Origin: CAWFFV01 sp963814985
Lineage (GTDB): Bacteria > Chloroflexota > Ktedonobacteria > Ktedonobacterales > Ktedonobacteraceae
Length of the DNA: 64,000 nt
Assembly (NCBI GenBank): GCA_963814985.1
Contig: CAWFFV010000029.1
Location: 124,001-188,000, forward strand
Reading direction: 5' to 3'
The notes beneath the pieces were generated by a model, which did not search any database, was not told the DNA's origin, and was given only the letters and a program-made list of their open reading frames with translations. Shown here piece after piece: positions 17,215 through 27,439 of this stretch (its first letter is position 1; every line of letters starts with the position of its first letter). The translations under genes and the position numbers were made by a program.

Positions 17215-19113
17215 TCAGTCAGATGCAACTGGCAGCGTGAAGCAGAAGCAACTCCCTTGCCCTGGTATCCCTGTACTTTCTACCCAGATACTCCCGTCCA
17301 TGGCCTCAACCAATTGTTTGCAGATATATAGCCCCAGACCAGTTCCTCGCACAGAACTCAACATATCACGCTTCAAGCGCACAAACTTTCCAAAGAGTAA
17401 CGGTTGCTCTTCAGGAGGGATGCCAGGTCCAGAGTCCTGTACGCGAATGCATATCAGAAAGGAAGTTACAGCATAATTTTCATCTGCTTGCCTGGGGGTA
17501 TAGGTCTCTGCAAGGATCATAATACAGAGAATCAGGCGGAGTGTACTTAAAGGCATTGGAAAGTAAGTTTCGAAGAATCTGGCGCATGTAGGGCAAGTGT
17601 CCGTAGATCTGGACAAAGTTTCAGGGATACTCAATTGAATGTGGTACTCTTGCTGTTGTCGGGGATCAAGATGGTCAAGCACTTCACGAACTGCCAGATG
17701 AACATTGATGCGATCTTTTTTCAAGGAGTGTGCGACGAATCCAACCTTGATTGTATCCATTACACTGCCGATGAGGAGTAGCAGGTCATCGCATCCACTC
17801 AGTGCTCGATCTATGAAGGTTGCTTGTAACTCATGAGTGAGGAGAGTTTGATGCTCGCGCAATAGTTCGAGATAGCCCTGGATTTCGGTGAGCGGAGTGC
17901 GTAACTCATGATTGACGTTCAGCAAAAATTGATCTTTGAGTTCGTTCAGGTGGTGTTGTTGTTCGTATGCCTGCTCTATCTGAGTAGCCTGTTTCTCTAG
18001 TTTTCTATTGGCCTCGATGAGTTCATGGTTTTTTGTGTACAGTTCTTGCTGCATCAACTCTAGTTTCTTGCTGTAAGTAAGTGTCTCACGGACGGAAACG
18101 ATCTGTCGCAAGACGATTCCTCCAATGAACAAACCACTTCCCAGATAGGTACCACTGGCCTGTGGTTTATCTTTGCCTACAAGCCAGACATAGGTAGCCA
18201 GCGCAATAACCGCAGCCACTGTGACAAAAGGCAGCAATGAGCGCCAGATGGATGGTGTATCAGTCTGCACCTTCTTGGAGAACTCCTGCTTGGATGCAAC
18301 CCTTCCTGGTTGACTCATCTCGTAACTTGCGAAACGCATGAAATAGGTGGAGAGAATGAAGGTAATATAGGCGAGGGAGTTAAGGATGTTCTGTGGGTCC
18401 CTGAGCGAGGGGCTGTTCTGTACGAGAGCACATTCGTAAAGACTATCTCCAATGATCATGAAGACTATCCCCAGTAATACGAGAGAATGTGTTGAGTGCA
18501 AGGTTATGCCGTTGGAGCGAAACATCAGATTTAGGATGCAGAAGAACAGAACCAGGTCTCCACATGGATAAATCGTATAGACAATTCGAGCCAGAGGCGT
18601 CAAGGAACCCTGTAACAGGATAGGTCCAAGGAGAAAGTACCAACTAAATGTGACAACGGCGGTCATAACCAGAACGCTGTCAAGAAGAATACGCATCGAC
18701 ATAGTTTTAGAGAGAGGGGATGCAGGCAGGGAGAGAAGTATACTAAATAGCAGTGGATATTGACAGAGATAGAAAACATCACCTAACCCTGGGATGCTAG
18801 AGGTATTAAAACACTCTGCAAGGGCAACGATCAAGAACATTGTACCAAACAAGAGAGGCCCACGCCGCCCAATGGGGTAAGTTTTAGAAAGGGATGTTTG
18901 AGAAGAGGCACGAGGATGCCGTGGGAAGAGCAAACTGCAGAAGCAACAGAGTGCTGCTAGTAACATACCAAAGGCTTTGGAAATTCTCTCAAAGAAACTC
19001 ACAGGGATGACCGAGATAAAAAGAAGATTGGCCAATGCATACAGAATGAATGCGACAACTGCTACACAGATAAACCAGTAGAAGGGAGTCAAAAGCTTGT
19101 GTATACGCTTCAT
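17215..19113 (-). CDS. Multi-TM sensor histidine kinase with scrambled N box
   Basis: The 632-residue protein has the same layout as the kinase at 6822-8807: about ten TM helices, a coiled coil, HisKA with N-H-E-L-R-T-P-L-T-E-I, then D-S-G-P-G-I-P-P, L-F-G-K-F-V-R-L and R-G-T-G-L-G-L-Y of the HATPase. Between about 17517 and 17612 the frame reads a Cys-rich, unrelated sequence. The true N box (M-R-Q-I-L-R-N-L-L-S-N-A-F-K-Y-T-P) is readable in another frame at about 17537-17587. Two compensating indels therefore swap out the ATP/Mg-binding Asn region. As written the kinase should be inactive; if the indels are sequencing errors it is normal. No response regulator is adjacent. Confidence 0.85.
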   Translation of the reverse strand: MKRIHKLLTPFYWFICVAVVAFILYALANLLFISVIPVSFFERISKAFGMLLAALCCFCSLLFPRHPRASSQTSLSKTYPIGRRGPLLFGTMFLIVALAECFNTSSIPGLGDVFYLCQYPLLFSILLSLPASPLSKTMSMRILLDSVLVMTAVVTFSWYFLLGPILLQGSLTPLARIVYTIYPCGDLVLFFCILNLMFRSNGITLHSTHSLVLLGIVFMIIGDSLYECALVQNSPSLRDPQNILNSLAYITFILSTYFMRFASYEMSQPGRVASKQEFSKKVQTDTPSIWRSLLPFVTVAAVIALATYVWLVGKDKPQASGTYLGSGLFIGGIVLRQIVSVRETLTYSKKLELMQQELYTKNHELIEANRKLEKQATQIEQAYEQQHHLNELKDQFLLNVNHELRTPLTEIQGYLELLREHQTLLTHELQATFIDRALSGCDDLLLLIGSVMDTIKVGFVAHSLKKDRINVHLAVREVLDHLDPRQQQEYHIQLSIPETLSRSTDTCPTCARFFETYFPMPLSTLRLILCIMILAETYTPRQADENYAVTSFLICIRVQDSGPGIPPEEQPLLFGKFVRLKRDMLSSVRGTGLGLYICKQLVEAMDGSIWVESTGIPGQGSCFCFTLPVASD

Positions 19114-19628
19114 GAGTTTTTCTCAATTTCAGTCTGTTCCGTGTATTATCGCAATAGCGACAGAAGTTGTTTTTCCTGGGAACAGAGTGTTCATTCACAT
19201 TGAAATTACTTGAGACACAGATGCAAATAGATGCTTTTGGGCAGTATAACATACATATATATCTCTGTCACGTAAACCTATTTTAGGATTTTAGGGGTGA
19301 GCGTCATTTTTTCGAGAAAAGAGGTTTACTCCAAGGATGAGGAGCAGAAGGACGAGGGGGCGTTCTGGAAGCGTGAAGAGGAGGAAGAGCAGCGGGATCA
19401 GGAAAAGGAGACGCGAAGCGGATTTTCAAAAGCAGGACGAATTTGAGCGTGTACATAAGAACACTTACGAACAACTTGTATGATTTTTTGGATGACCTTT
19501 GAGCTTAGAGCGGCGCCCAAACTACCTTGTTTTATGTGCATGTGATACAATAAATATCAAACTTATTGAGTCGTAGCCTCGCACGTAACTACACTGAATG
19601 GGTTCCACGAGAAAGTACGATATCAGGT
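19114..19628. other. Intergenic region with a purine-rich segment
   Basis: Positions 19320-19440 of the plus strand are strongly purine-rich and could encode an Arg-rich or Glu-rich low-complexity peptide. No family or ribosome binding site supports a gene. The rest is A/T-rich upstream sequence for the flanking divergent genes. Confidence 0.35.
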
Positions 19629-20583
19629 ATGAATACATATGAGAGCGATGCACAGACCATGGATGCTTACTCCCATGTGGTCACTACAGCGGCAGAGCGT
19701 GTTGGGCCAGCAGTTGTACGTATTGATATAGAGCGTGAAGGGGGGCGTTCTAGACAGTATGCTCCCTCTGGAGGACTGGGTTCAGGTTTCATTTTTGCCT
19801 CTGATGGTCAAATACTTACGAATGCCCATGTTATTGAACGTGCTCGCCGTATTCAGGTCACCCTTGCGGATGGACGTAAGTTTGATGCTGGTCTGGTTGG
19901 GAGTGATCCAGATGTTGACGTTGCTGTGTTGCGTATCGGTGTAGATCGTTTGCCCGTTGCAGAACTGGGACGGACACCCCTGCGTGTGGGGCAATTAGTT
20001 ATTGCGGTAGGCAATCCCTATGGCTTGAACTGGACTGTCACCGCTGGTGTCATCAGTGCACTGGGGCGGACCCTGGAGGTTCCAGGTATACAAAAGATGA
20101 CCAACCTGATTCAAACGGATACATCAATTAATCCTGGTAACTCTGGTGGGCCACTGGTCGATAGTGCAGGACGTGTGGTTGGTATTACAACAGCTATGAT
20201 GCCGATGGCCCAGGGATTAGGTTTCTCCGTTCCATTGGATACGGTAAAATCGGTTGTTGCACGAGTTAGTCAGAAGCCCGGTTCCGCACCAACGGGCCTC
20301 TCATTGGGTGTGGGGGGAATGCGTGTAAAGTTGGATGCTACACTGCAACGCAGTTTCAATCTTACACAACAGTTTGGGATGGAGTTACTAGAGATTCGTC
20401 CTGGAGGGTCCTGCTGATCAGGCTGAACTGAAACGTCTGGATGTGATTATTGCTGCTGCCGGAGATCCTGTCACAGAACCTCGTGATCTGCAACGGATTG
20501 TGCGTCGTCATCAGGCAGGAGAGAAAATTGTCATTAGCTTCTTAAGAGGTGGCAAACTGCGCAAAGTTACGGTCGTGCTCTAA
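19629..20583 (+). CDS. HtrA/DegP-like trypsin-fold serine protease with PDZ tail, split by a frameshift
   Basis: The catalytic triad is visible: His in L-T-N-A-H-V-I-E, Asp in D-P-D-V-D-V-A-V-L-R, and Ser in N-P-G-N-S-G-G-P-L. A C-terminal PDZ domain follows but is cut by a one-base shift near 20407-20413. The first frame ends after I-R-P-G-G-S-C, while the other continues A-D-Q-A-E-L-K-R-L-D-V-I to TAA at 20581-20583. Restoring one base gives a complete single-PDZ HtrA. No signal peptide or TM helix is present at either candidate start (ATG 19629 or TTG 19566), which is unusual because HtrA proteins are normally exported or anchored. Neither start has a good ribosome binding site. Confidence 0.8.
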
Positions 20584-20700
20584 ACTGCCGTGAAGTTTGG
20601 TGTATGTTTGAAGCTTTGCTGTTCATTGATTGGCCTGCTGAAATGTGATACAACGTTTAAGCAGGTCAATTATTTTTTTGTCAAAGAAAGAGGTTCCTTG

Positions 20701-21705
20701 TTGATATCACCACTACCTGAGAGGATGCATACACGCTTCACCGCGCTTGTTGATATCCGCTATCCTATTGTGCAAGGGGGTCTGGCCCATCTCTCGTTTG
20801 CTGAACTGGCGGCAGCTGTCTCCAACGCTGGAGGTTTGGGGCAAATCGGCTGTGCCTGTTTTGCCACACCCGAAGAACTGCGTGCGGATATTCAGAAAGC
20901 GAAGCGCTTAACCAGTCAGCCTTTTGGAGTCAATTTCCCTATCGGACATGTTCCCCTGGAGGCCTTTGTCGATGCTGCGTTAGCTGAGGAGCCAGCCGTA
21001 ATTAGCATTACCGGAGGCAATCCCGAATCGCTGTTGCGACGTATTCAGCAGAGCGGAGTGGCAGTGCATACGATGGTTCTGGTGGCGGGAGTACGTGCAG
21101 CGCAGAAAGCGGAAGCTTTGGGTGCTGATGCTGTGATCGCAGTGGGGTTTGAAGGAGGAGGACACCTGGGGCGAGATGATATTGGAACAATGGTCTTGAC
21201 ACCGCGCATTGTCGATTCGGTCAAAATCCCCGTTTTAGCAAGTGGTGGTATTGCTGATGGGCGTGGGTTGGCTGCGGCCCTGGCTCTAGGTGCGGAGGGC
21301 GTAGAGTTAGGAACACGCTTTGTGGCAGTGAGTGAAAGCAATGCACACCCTGCCTATCAACAGGCGCTGGTGGAAGCTAAAGAAACAGACACCGTCATTA
21401 TTGAGCGTGCCATTGGACGGCCCGCCCGTGCCTTGAAGGGGCCGTTTGTCGAAAAAATCTTGCAATTGGAGGATAAGTTGGAGAAAACAGGGGCACCTCC
21501 CGATGAACGTTTGCACCGTCTATTACCTTATATGCTTAGACATATGAACACACGTGCCTCTCTTGAGGGAGAGCTAGATGAAGGTTTTGTCTGGGCTGGG
21601 CAAGTCGTTGGTCTGATCAATGATATACCAGCGGCAAAAGAGCTGATCGAACGTATGGTAGGGGAGGCCAGAGAGAGTACGCAACGGATGCAAGGCTTGT
21701 TTTGA
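20701..21705 (+). CDS. Nitronate monooxygenase / FabK-like FMN enzyme
   Basis: This is an FMN-dependent TIM barrel of the 2-nitropropane dioxygenase/FabK family. Evidence is the opening Y-P-I-V-Q-G-G, S-N-A-G-G-L-G-Q-I, F-G-V-N-F-P, E-G-G-G-H-L-G, the phosphate-binding L-A-S-G-G-I-A-D-G-R-G and G-T-R-F-V-A. Such enzymes oxidise nitronates or reduce enoyl-ACP; the sequence alone does not decide. TTG 20701 has AGAAAGAGG 7 nt upstream. ATG 20725 (M-H-T-R-F-T) matches the usual family start but lacks a good site. The longer frame from 20590 is not supported. The length is normal for the family. Confidence 0.82.
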   Translation: MISPLPERMHTRFTALVDIRYPIVQGGLAHLSFAELAAAVSNAGGLGQIGCACFATPEELRADIQKAKRLTSQPFGVNFPIGHVPLEAFVDAALAEEPAVISITGGNPESLLRRIQQSGVAVHTMVLVAGVRAAQKAEALGADAVIAVGFEGGGHLGRDDIGTMVLTPRIVDSVKIPVLASGGIADGRGLAAALALGAEGVELGTRFVAVSESNAHPAYQQALVEAKETDTVIIERAIGRPARALKGPFVEKILQLEDKLEKTGAPPDERLHRLLPYMLRHMNTRASLEGELDEGFVWAGQVVGLINDIPAAKELIERMVGEARESTQRMQGLF

Positions 21706-21767
21706 GGAGGTTGCTCTTCAAGATCTTTTCGAGAGTATTTCTTTTGGAGATACGATATCCCGGCTTT

Positions 21768-21793
21768 GCCAGGAGGACCTGTGGTCTCCTGGC
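21768..21793 (+). terminator. Intrinsic terminator-like hairpin
   Basis: GCCAGGAGGACC and GGTCTCCTGGC pair with one bulge around TGT, followed by a T-rich tract. It lies between the convergent FabK-like and CoA-ligase genes. Confidence 0.55.
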
Positions 21794-21825
21794 TCTCCGC
21801 TATTTCTTGCTGGCGTAGATGTGAC

Positions 21826-23252
21826 TTATTGATTAGTTGCCAGGAATTCTCCCACTTCTGCCAGGGCGGCCATGGCGCGACAGGTAATTTCTATAGACTC
21901 GTAGTATGGGATACTCTCTTCGTGCAACAGACGTAGCGCAGGAATATCGTGGCGTGCATAGATGGTCTGTACAAGTACTGGCTTCTTGTACTGGCGTATA
22001 AGTTGGCCCAGAGCTTGTGCTGCTGCTTCCTCGCGTCTGCCGAACTCCTCTGAGAGCAACCAGCGGTATCCTCCAAAGAGTCCCGTAATGATCACCCCAT
22101 CAACTTCAGGATCTTTGAGACACACCTCTGCTAAATGTGCAAATGACAGTGGATCTTCGTCGGCAGCTCCTGCTACGTCAACAGGGTTAGTCGCAGTAGC
22201 ACGGGTAGGCATGAGGGCACGTAGACCTTGTTGGGTTTTCTCGCTGAGGATGGGAATTGTAAGCCTGTACGTATGGCTGCATCACCTGTTGCAATAACAC
22301 TGCCCCCACCATCGCCAACAATGGCGATACGGCGTCCCCCTTTGGGAGTAGGTGGCTGCATGGCCAGAGCTTGAGCAACGGGAAAGAGTTCGTCTGAGCG
22401 CAGGACGCGAACGACACCACTTCCAAGCAGACTTGTATCATTATCAGGTCGTACAGTTGCTAATGAACCAGTATGGGCGAGTGCGGCGCGTACTCCTACC
22501 TCGGTTGCTCCACTCAACAAAATAACTGTGGGTTTGTAGCATCCGCGCGTGTGCATTTGCCTGGTCGTCTGACGTAAGGTTGCTTCCTGGATAGCCTCAA
22601 CATAGCCGGCGATGACGGTAGTTTGCGGGTCATCGGCCAGGTATTGCATGCATTCGGGGAATGTGATATCAACGGCATTTCCCAGGCTTAAAAAGGTAGT
22701 GAAGCCAAGTCCATCAAGATGTGCCTGAGCAAAAAAGTACATGCCGAGGTTCCCGCTTTGTGATACCAGGCCAATAGGGCCTACTGGTAGAGGGAAGACC
22801 ATTCCTAGTGCGTTAAGCTGAGATCGGTGAACATACAGGCCCATACAGTTGCTACCGATGATACGGATGCCATGTTCACGACAGCGTGCCACCATTTGCA
22901 GTTCTATTTCGCGACCTGCTGATCCTGTCTCACTGAAGCCAGCAGTGATAATCACAATACCCTTGACGCTATGAGCTATGCAATCCTCAATCGCTTGTGC
23001 TACATGATTATATGAGGTTGCAATGATTGCCAGATCAACGTGTGAGGGAACTTCGTGCAGACTGTGATAGGTAGCGTGGCCCAATATCTCAGAAACTAAT
23101 GGGTTAATGAGATAAATATCACCAGGAAAACCTCCGGTGATAAGTTGTTTAGCTGCAACATGCCCCCATTTATGCGGAGCACGCGATGCGCCCAGTATAG
23201 CAACTGAGCGCGGCTGAAGTACCTCTTCTAGTGTGTAAGGGGTAATACTCAT
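21826..23252 (-). CDS. Acyl-CoA synthetase (NDP-forming) / CoA-binding protein, split by a frameshift
   Basis: The N-terminal part (start at 23252) is a succinyl-CoA-synthetase-alpha-like CoA-binding domain: R-S-V-A-I-L-G-A-S, then the Rossmann region D-L-A-I-I-A-T and G-I-V-I-I-T-A-G-F. The ligase part follows (S-Q-S-G-N-L-G, S-L-G-N-A-V-D-I). A one-base loss near 22262 moves the rest into another frame, where it continues P-I-L-S-E-K-T-Q-Q-G-L and P-V-D-V-A-G-A-A-D to the stop at 21826. The family forms acyl-CoA with ATP production, like ADP-forming acetyl-CoA synthetase; the alpha part here lacks an obvious ATP-grasp beta subunit next door. It overlaps the PAC2 gene by ATGA. Confidence 0.78.
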
Positions 23253-24208
23253 TCACTCTCCTCATCATTGTCCGTGTTTTGTTGACTATGACCATTCTCA
23301 CGTTGCTTGCGTAACAGTTCTTCAACACCACGGATCAAAGTATCTGCACTTGGTAGGGGACCAGTACCTTCTACTACATCAGGATTGGGGATCTCGTCAT
23401 CATCGTCGTCATCTTCCTCCATTCGCTCTGCGATTTGCTCTTCTAGTTTGCGTACGTAAGCACTGGCCTCCGGGTCCCGTGCTACCAGGGCTGTAATTTG
23501 TTCCTCGAAGCGAAGTGCGTCTGATTGGATATCGCTCAAATCCAATCCAAAGGATAGGTAGGTGTTCAAATAGGTGAGCAAGGCCGCCGTCACTTTAATA
23601 TTGGGTGTTGCTGCCAGGTAGTGAGGAGCCGCAGCCCAGAGACTTGCTGAGGGGATATGAGCGCGTCGGCAAGCATCATGTAAAACACCAATCATGCCTG
23701 TTGGCCCCTCATAGCGTGAGCTATGAATATCCATCTCACGTAACCGTTCCATGATGTCTATACCGGTCGACATACCAGAGATAGGAACGGCCATAGAATG
23801 AGGAACATCGGCCAGTAGTGCTCCGAGGAACACAACCTCCGAAGTCTGGAAATGCTTACACACTTCGAGAAAAGCCTTGCTAAATGTCTTCCACTTTAGT
23901 TGTGGCTCTACACCAATAAAAAGAATCACGTCCCGATTAAGTTCGGTTGCAATGTGAGCCGAGAACTGATTAGTAGGCCAGATAATGGTACGTTGTATTC
24001 CATCAACAAATTTAATTGTGGGCCTCGTCTCCGTAAAGACAAAAAACTCTTCTGAGTCGATTTCCGCGATTCGTAGCGGATTCCATCGGTCAGCCAAAAA
24101 TTTTATCGCTGTCGTTGCCGAATCAGCTGCGTCGTTCCATCCCCCAAAGGCAACGACAACAATAGGGTCTCGCAATATCGGTTGATTATAGTATTGTATC
24201 AGTGACAT
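23249..24208 (-). CDS. PAC2-family protein
   Basis: The 319-residue protein fits the PAC2 (proteasome assembly chaperone-like) family: V-V-A-F-G-G-W-N-D-A-A-D-S-A near the N-terminus, L-F-I-G-V-E-P, L-G-A-L-L-A-D-V-P-H-S and P-T-G-M-I-G-V-L. The C-terminal 70 residues form a charged coil with a run of seven Asp. Bacterial PAC2 proteins are widespread but their role is unclear. An A-G-A-G-G-T-like site precedes ATG 24208. Its stop overlaps the start of the CoA-ligase gene (ATGA), so the two are translationally coupled. Confidence 0.85.
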   Translation of the reverse strand: MSLIQYYNQPILRDPIVVVAFGGWNDAADSATTAIKFLADRWNPLRIAEIDSEEFFVFTETRPTIKFVDGIQRTIIWPTNQFSAHIATELNRDVILFIGVEPQLKWKTFSKAFLEVCKHFQTSEVVFLGALLADVPHSMAVPISGMSTGIDIMERLREMDIHSSRYEGPTGMIGVLHDACRRAHIPSASLWAAAPHYLAATPNIKVTAALLTYLNTYLSFGLDLSDIQSDALRFEEQITALVARDPEASAYVRKLEEQIAERMEEDDDDDDEIPNPDVVEGTGPLPSADTLIRGVEELLRKQRENGHSQQNTDNDEESE

Positions 24209-24372
24209 CTTTATACCTCTTTATCCGCCTGGTTCTATGTTCCCCCCAGCAAATACATGGTACCATTCTATCATGTCTGAGAAGAGGGAGAGACGGGTGA
24301 TGGGGCACTATATACTTCTTATAGCCACGATAATATTGACGCAGGCTCTTCTCAACGTCTATACTTCTCGCT

Positions 24373-25299
24373 ATGGAGATTACAGATATTACAGTTATTT
24401 ATCAAGATCATCATCAGATCATCATCAATAAACCTGCCGGGATGGTGGTTCATCCCACGTATAAACATGTAGATGGCACCATGTGGGACGCAGTGCTTGT
24501 CTATCTGAGCCAGCAAGAAGAAGAGAGCTGGCAACCTCCGGAATTACCTGATGAGCCAGCCTGGATATATGCCCCTCTGCAAGTACAAGAGATGTTGCGT
24601 GCAAAACGGCGAGAGCGCCTTTGGAAAGAAGATGGCCTGTTACCGCGTCCCTGTTTGCTCCACCGTCTGGATAAAGACACGTCGGGCGTTGTTGCGTTAG
24701 CACGTACAGAGCGTTCCCGCCGTCACATCGTCCGGCAGTTTCATGATCATACTATTGAGAAGCGTTACCTGGCTGTTGTACAAAAGGGTGCTCCAGACTG
24801 GGCACGACCACATACATCCTTTACTGTGACGAGACGCAATAGTGAGAGGAACGAGAGCCAGGGAAGCAGCGCGCTGGTTCTTAACGATGAACTTATACTT
24901 AATGGTCCCCTTATGCGTGATCCTCAGGAACGTCGCCGTTGCGTTGTTGGTCATGATGGGCAAAGTGCCATTACGGTTGTTAAGGTGCTTGCTGTTGAGA
25001 ACGAATTTGCATTGTTGGATGTGCGTCCAGTGACCGGGCGTACTCACCAGATACGTGCGCACCTTGCTGCTTTGGGTTATGCTATTGTGGGAGATCAAGT
25101 TTATGCGCCATTGGCTGAAAAGGATACACCAGGTGCCATTCTTGGACGTCAATTTCTCCATGCGTATAGTCTTACATTGCGTTGCTATCCAGAGAATGAC
25201 TTATGCACCTTTGTGGCCCCGTTAGCGAAAGATTTAGCCTTATGGCTAGAAGGCTATTGTCCTGTTCTGTGTCACCTGGATCTTGAGATTGCTACTTGA
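24373..25299 (+). CDS. RluA-family pseudouridine synthase
   Basis: The family signature with the catalytic Asp is present as L-L-H-R-L-D-K-D-T-S-G (about 98-108). The N-terminal motif I-I-N-K-P-A-G-M-V-V-H-P and the C-terminal V-T-G-R-T-H-Q-I-R-A-H-L and G-D-Q-V-Y complete the fold. It isomerises uridine in rRNA or tRNA; the exact position cannot be read from sequence. There is no S4 domain. An insertion at about 165-200 (after T-V-T-R-R-N) is longer than usual. It is divergent from the PAC2 operon. Confidence 0.88.
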   Translation: MEITDITVIYQDHHQIIINKPAGMVVHPTYKHVDGTMWDAVLVYLSQQEEESWQPPELPDEPAWIYAPLQVQEMLRAKRRERLWKEDGLLPRPCLLHRLDKDTSGVVALARTERSRRHIVRQFHDHTIEKRYLAVVQKGAPDWARPHTSFTVTRRNSERNESQGSSALVLNDELILNGPLMRDPQERRRCVVGHDGQSAITVVKVLAVENEFALLDVRPVTGRTHQIRAHLAALGYAIVGDQVYAPLAEKDTPGAILGRQFLHAYSLTLRCYPENDLCTFVAPLAKDLALWLEGYCPVLCHLDLEIAT

Positions 25300-25358
25300 T
25301 TTTATAATTGTCTGAAAGGGATGAGTTTCTTGCCCCTTTTGTTGAAAGGACGTTTACC

Positions 25359-25902
25359 ATGCAAGTACAACAATATCCACTTAATACTGGAGTCCTTGCA
25401 AACCTCAATGAAGTGGAGAAGAAAAAACGACTTGATGCGATGGTGAAGATCTGGCAGAGTGATACTGAGCGTCGTCTTGAGCGCGAGGGATATCGCTCTT
25501 TTATTACGACTATGGGGTTGGATGAATACCGTTACTCAGTCTGGCTGCGTTTTCCTGAATGGGAGCGTTCGGCCGTTGTCGGGCAGATTGTCTCATTGGG
25601 GCGTTCGCCAAGTGGTGCGCCGGAGGACCCAACTCTGTTTAGTGTCTGGCGACGTGATCCACTCTTGAAAATGATGCCCGATTGGAAGATTCAGCTTCCC
25701 AATGAGACTGTCTTTAACATTGCTGTACGTCTCACGCCTGCCAGGTTTAGGTGAAGGCAGTAAATGGGCTGTTGTAATGCCAAAAGAGATGATTCCTCGC
25801 TACAAGCCAGGCTGGCCAACACAACGAGCGTGGGTTTCATGGACACGTTCGTTTGACTGGCTCCCGGTGGCCGTTGGTTTTATACGGGCAATGCTTGGGT
25901 AG
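25359..25902 (+). CDS. Hypothetical protein, split by a frameshift
   Basis: ATG 25359 follows GAAAGGA by 8 nt. The first frame gives 131 residues (starting M-Q-V-Q-Q-Y-P-L-N) and runs out of register near 25740. The other frame continues G-L-G-E-G-S-K-W-A-V-V-M to a stop at 25902. Together they give about 180 residues without TM helices or known motifs, rich in Trp and Arg. I do not recognise the family. It lies 59 bp after the RluA gene on the same strand and is probably co-transcribed. Confidence 0.6.
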
Positions 25903-25933
25903 TGGTTCAGAAATGTATTAAATCATCTATTGC

Positions 25934-27439
25934 CTATTTTACTCCGCGAATAAAGCGAACGGTGACCGTGCCAATCACACAGTAGACTATAGCCATGATG
26001 AAGAGTATCTGGTAGCCCAGCACCGGATTGCCAGCGTGAGCAAATGAGTCGCGGATAGGTCCTCCCAGCGCCGGAGCAATCACCTGGGGTAACGAGAGAG
26101 CGACGTTCCAGACGCCCATATCGCGTGCAGAGTTCTTATTAGAAGGCAGCACATCGGCGACCAGTGCCCAGTCAACGCTCTGATAGGCACCGTAGCCCAG
26201 GCCAAAGATCGCACCAGCTGCAATGACAATGGTAAATGAATGGGTGATAACAAAAGTTACACCCACAAGCGCCATCATAAAACCAGAGATATAGACCAGG
26301 CGTTTGCGCCCAAAACGATCCGAGAGCCAACCAGCAGCAAAGGAGCTGATTAGACTGGTGATAGAAACCAGGATGACGAATTTGGTAGTGGCTTGCTCAG
26401 GATTTGCAACTCCAACGGCGTCCTGCATATAGTACTGCAGGAATGTCTGAATGGTATAGATACCCAACATCATCATCAGACGAGTGGCTAAAACCCAGGC
26501 AAAATCGGGGTCGCGGCGTGGGTTAAAATCGAAGAGGCGCATGATGCCCACCGCGGCCAGCATCTCCAGTATAACCTGCTGAACATTGCTGTTGAATTGG
26601 AAACCTGTGATATGCAGCTCGTTCCAGAACGCCATGATGCCCCAGGCCAGTACAATCGCGGACGTCGTTCCAACAAGCGTAGTCAGCAGCGAACGTGTGA
26701 GCCAGGGCCGTCTTTTTTCACTCTGGACTTCTCCGGGCGCAATAACCTGTTCAGCAACCTGCCTGTGCTCACGCACAGAAAAGATTGTGACCAGCATCAA
26801 AATGATCATTATTGCCATAATAATTCCGTAGGCAAGCTGGACGCCTTGCTGGTAGATCGGGAGAGGTTTGGATGAATCGACAAGTATCCCTGCAACAACA
26901 ACGCCGCCAATATAGCCGCCGATCCCCAACAACCCGAGCATTCCAGAGGTCAGGCCACGCTGCTCAGGGAGAACCATATCGGGCAGCAGAGCATGGAAGG
27001 GAGCCAGAGCCGCGTTGCTAGAGAATTGCACCAGGATGTAGCCCAACAGAAGAGTGGGTATGTCGTGGGCGTTTGCCATCCAAACCAGGCAGCCCACATT
27101 GACCAGCGTTCCCACCAGGATATAGGGACGGCGGCGGCCCCAGGCAGCGAGTCGGCCATGCATACGATCGCTTAACCAGCCAAACATCGGATTAGCAAAA
27201 AGCGCGACAAAAGCGCCAGGTACCAGTACAAAAGCCAGGGCAGTGCCCTTATTCAGATTACCCACGATTCTGGCTACCTGACTGGGAAGAATAATCGTGC
27301 CAAGAGCAGCCCAGTGAAAATTGAAAGCGAATGCGAGGATACTGATTGCCAGAATCTGTGTCCAGCGCAGCCGAGGAAGGTCGATTGCTAGATGCTGGAG
27401 AGAGATATCACCTGTGTCTTTCTGGTTTAAGGTGGCCAT
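25934..27439 (-). CDS. MFS transporter, sugar-transporter (SLC45/GPH-like) type
   Basis: The 501-residue protein has 12 predicted TM helices. The loop 2-3 signature (G-W-L-S-D-R-M-H-G-R) is followed by G-R-R-R-P-Y-I-L, as in sucrose/SLC45-like and glycoside-cation carriers. The repeat of that signature in the second half is G-W-L-S-D-R-F-G-R-K-R. A long cytoplasmic loop (about 225-255) joins the halves. The substrate is not determinable, a sugar is the best guess. A G-G-T-A-A-G-G-A-type site precedes ATG 27439. It is transcribed alone. Confidence 0.85.
   Translation of the reverse strand: MATLNQKDTGDISLQHLAIDLPRLRWTQILAISILAFAFNFHWAALGTIILPSQVARIVGNLNKGTALAFVLVPGAFVALFANPMFGWLSDRMHGRLAAWGRRRPYILVGTLVNVGCLVWMANAHDIPTLLLGYILVQFSSNAALAPFHALLPDMVLPEQRGLTSGMLGLLGIGGYIGGVVVAGILVDSSKPLPIYQQGVQLAYGIIMAIMIILMLVTIFSVREHRQVAEQVIAPGEVQSEKRRPWLTRSLLTTLVGTTSAIVLAWGIMAFWNELHITGFQFNSNVQQVILEMLAAVGIMRLFDFNPRRDPDFAWVLATRLMMMLGIYTIQTFLQYYMQDAVGVANPEQATTKFVILVSITSLISSFAAGWLSDRFGRKRLVYISGFMMALVGVTFVITHSFTIVIAAGAIFGLGYGAYQSVDWALVADVLPSNKNSARDMGVWNVALSLPQVIAPALGGPIRDSFAHAGNPVLGYQILFIMAIVYCVIGTVTVRFIRGVK

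Noticed and set aside
19337..19483. 48-codon Arg/Lys-rich ORF
   Set aside because: Low-complexity, no good ribosome binding site (AAGG abuts the ATG) and an equally open Glu-rich alternative frame; composition alone explains it.
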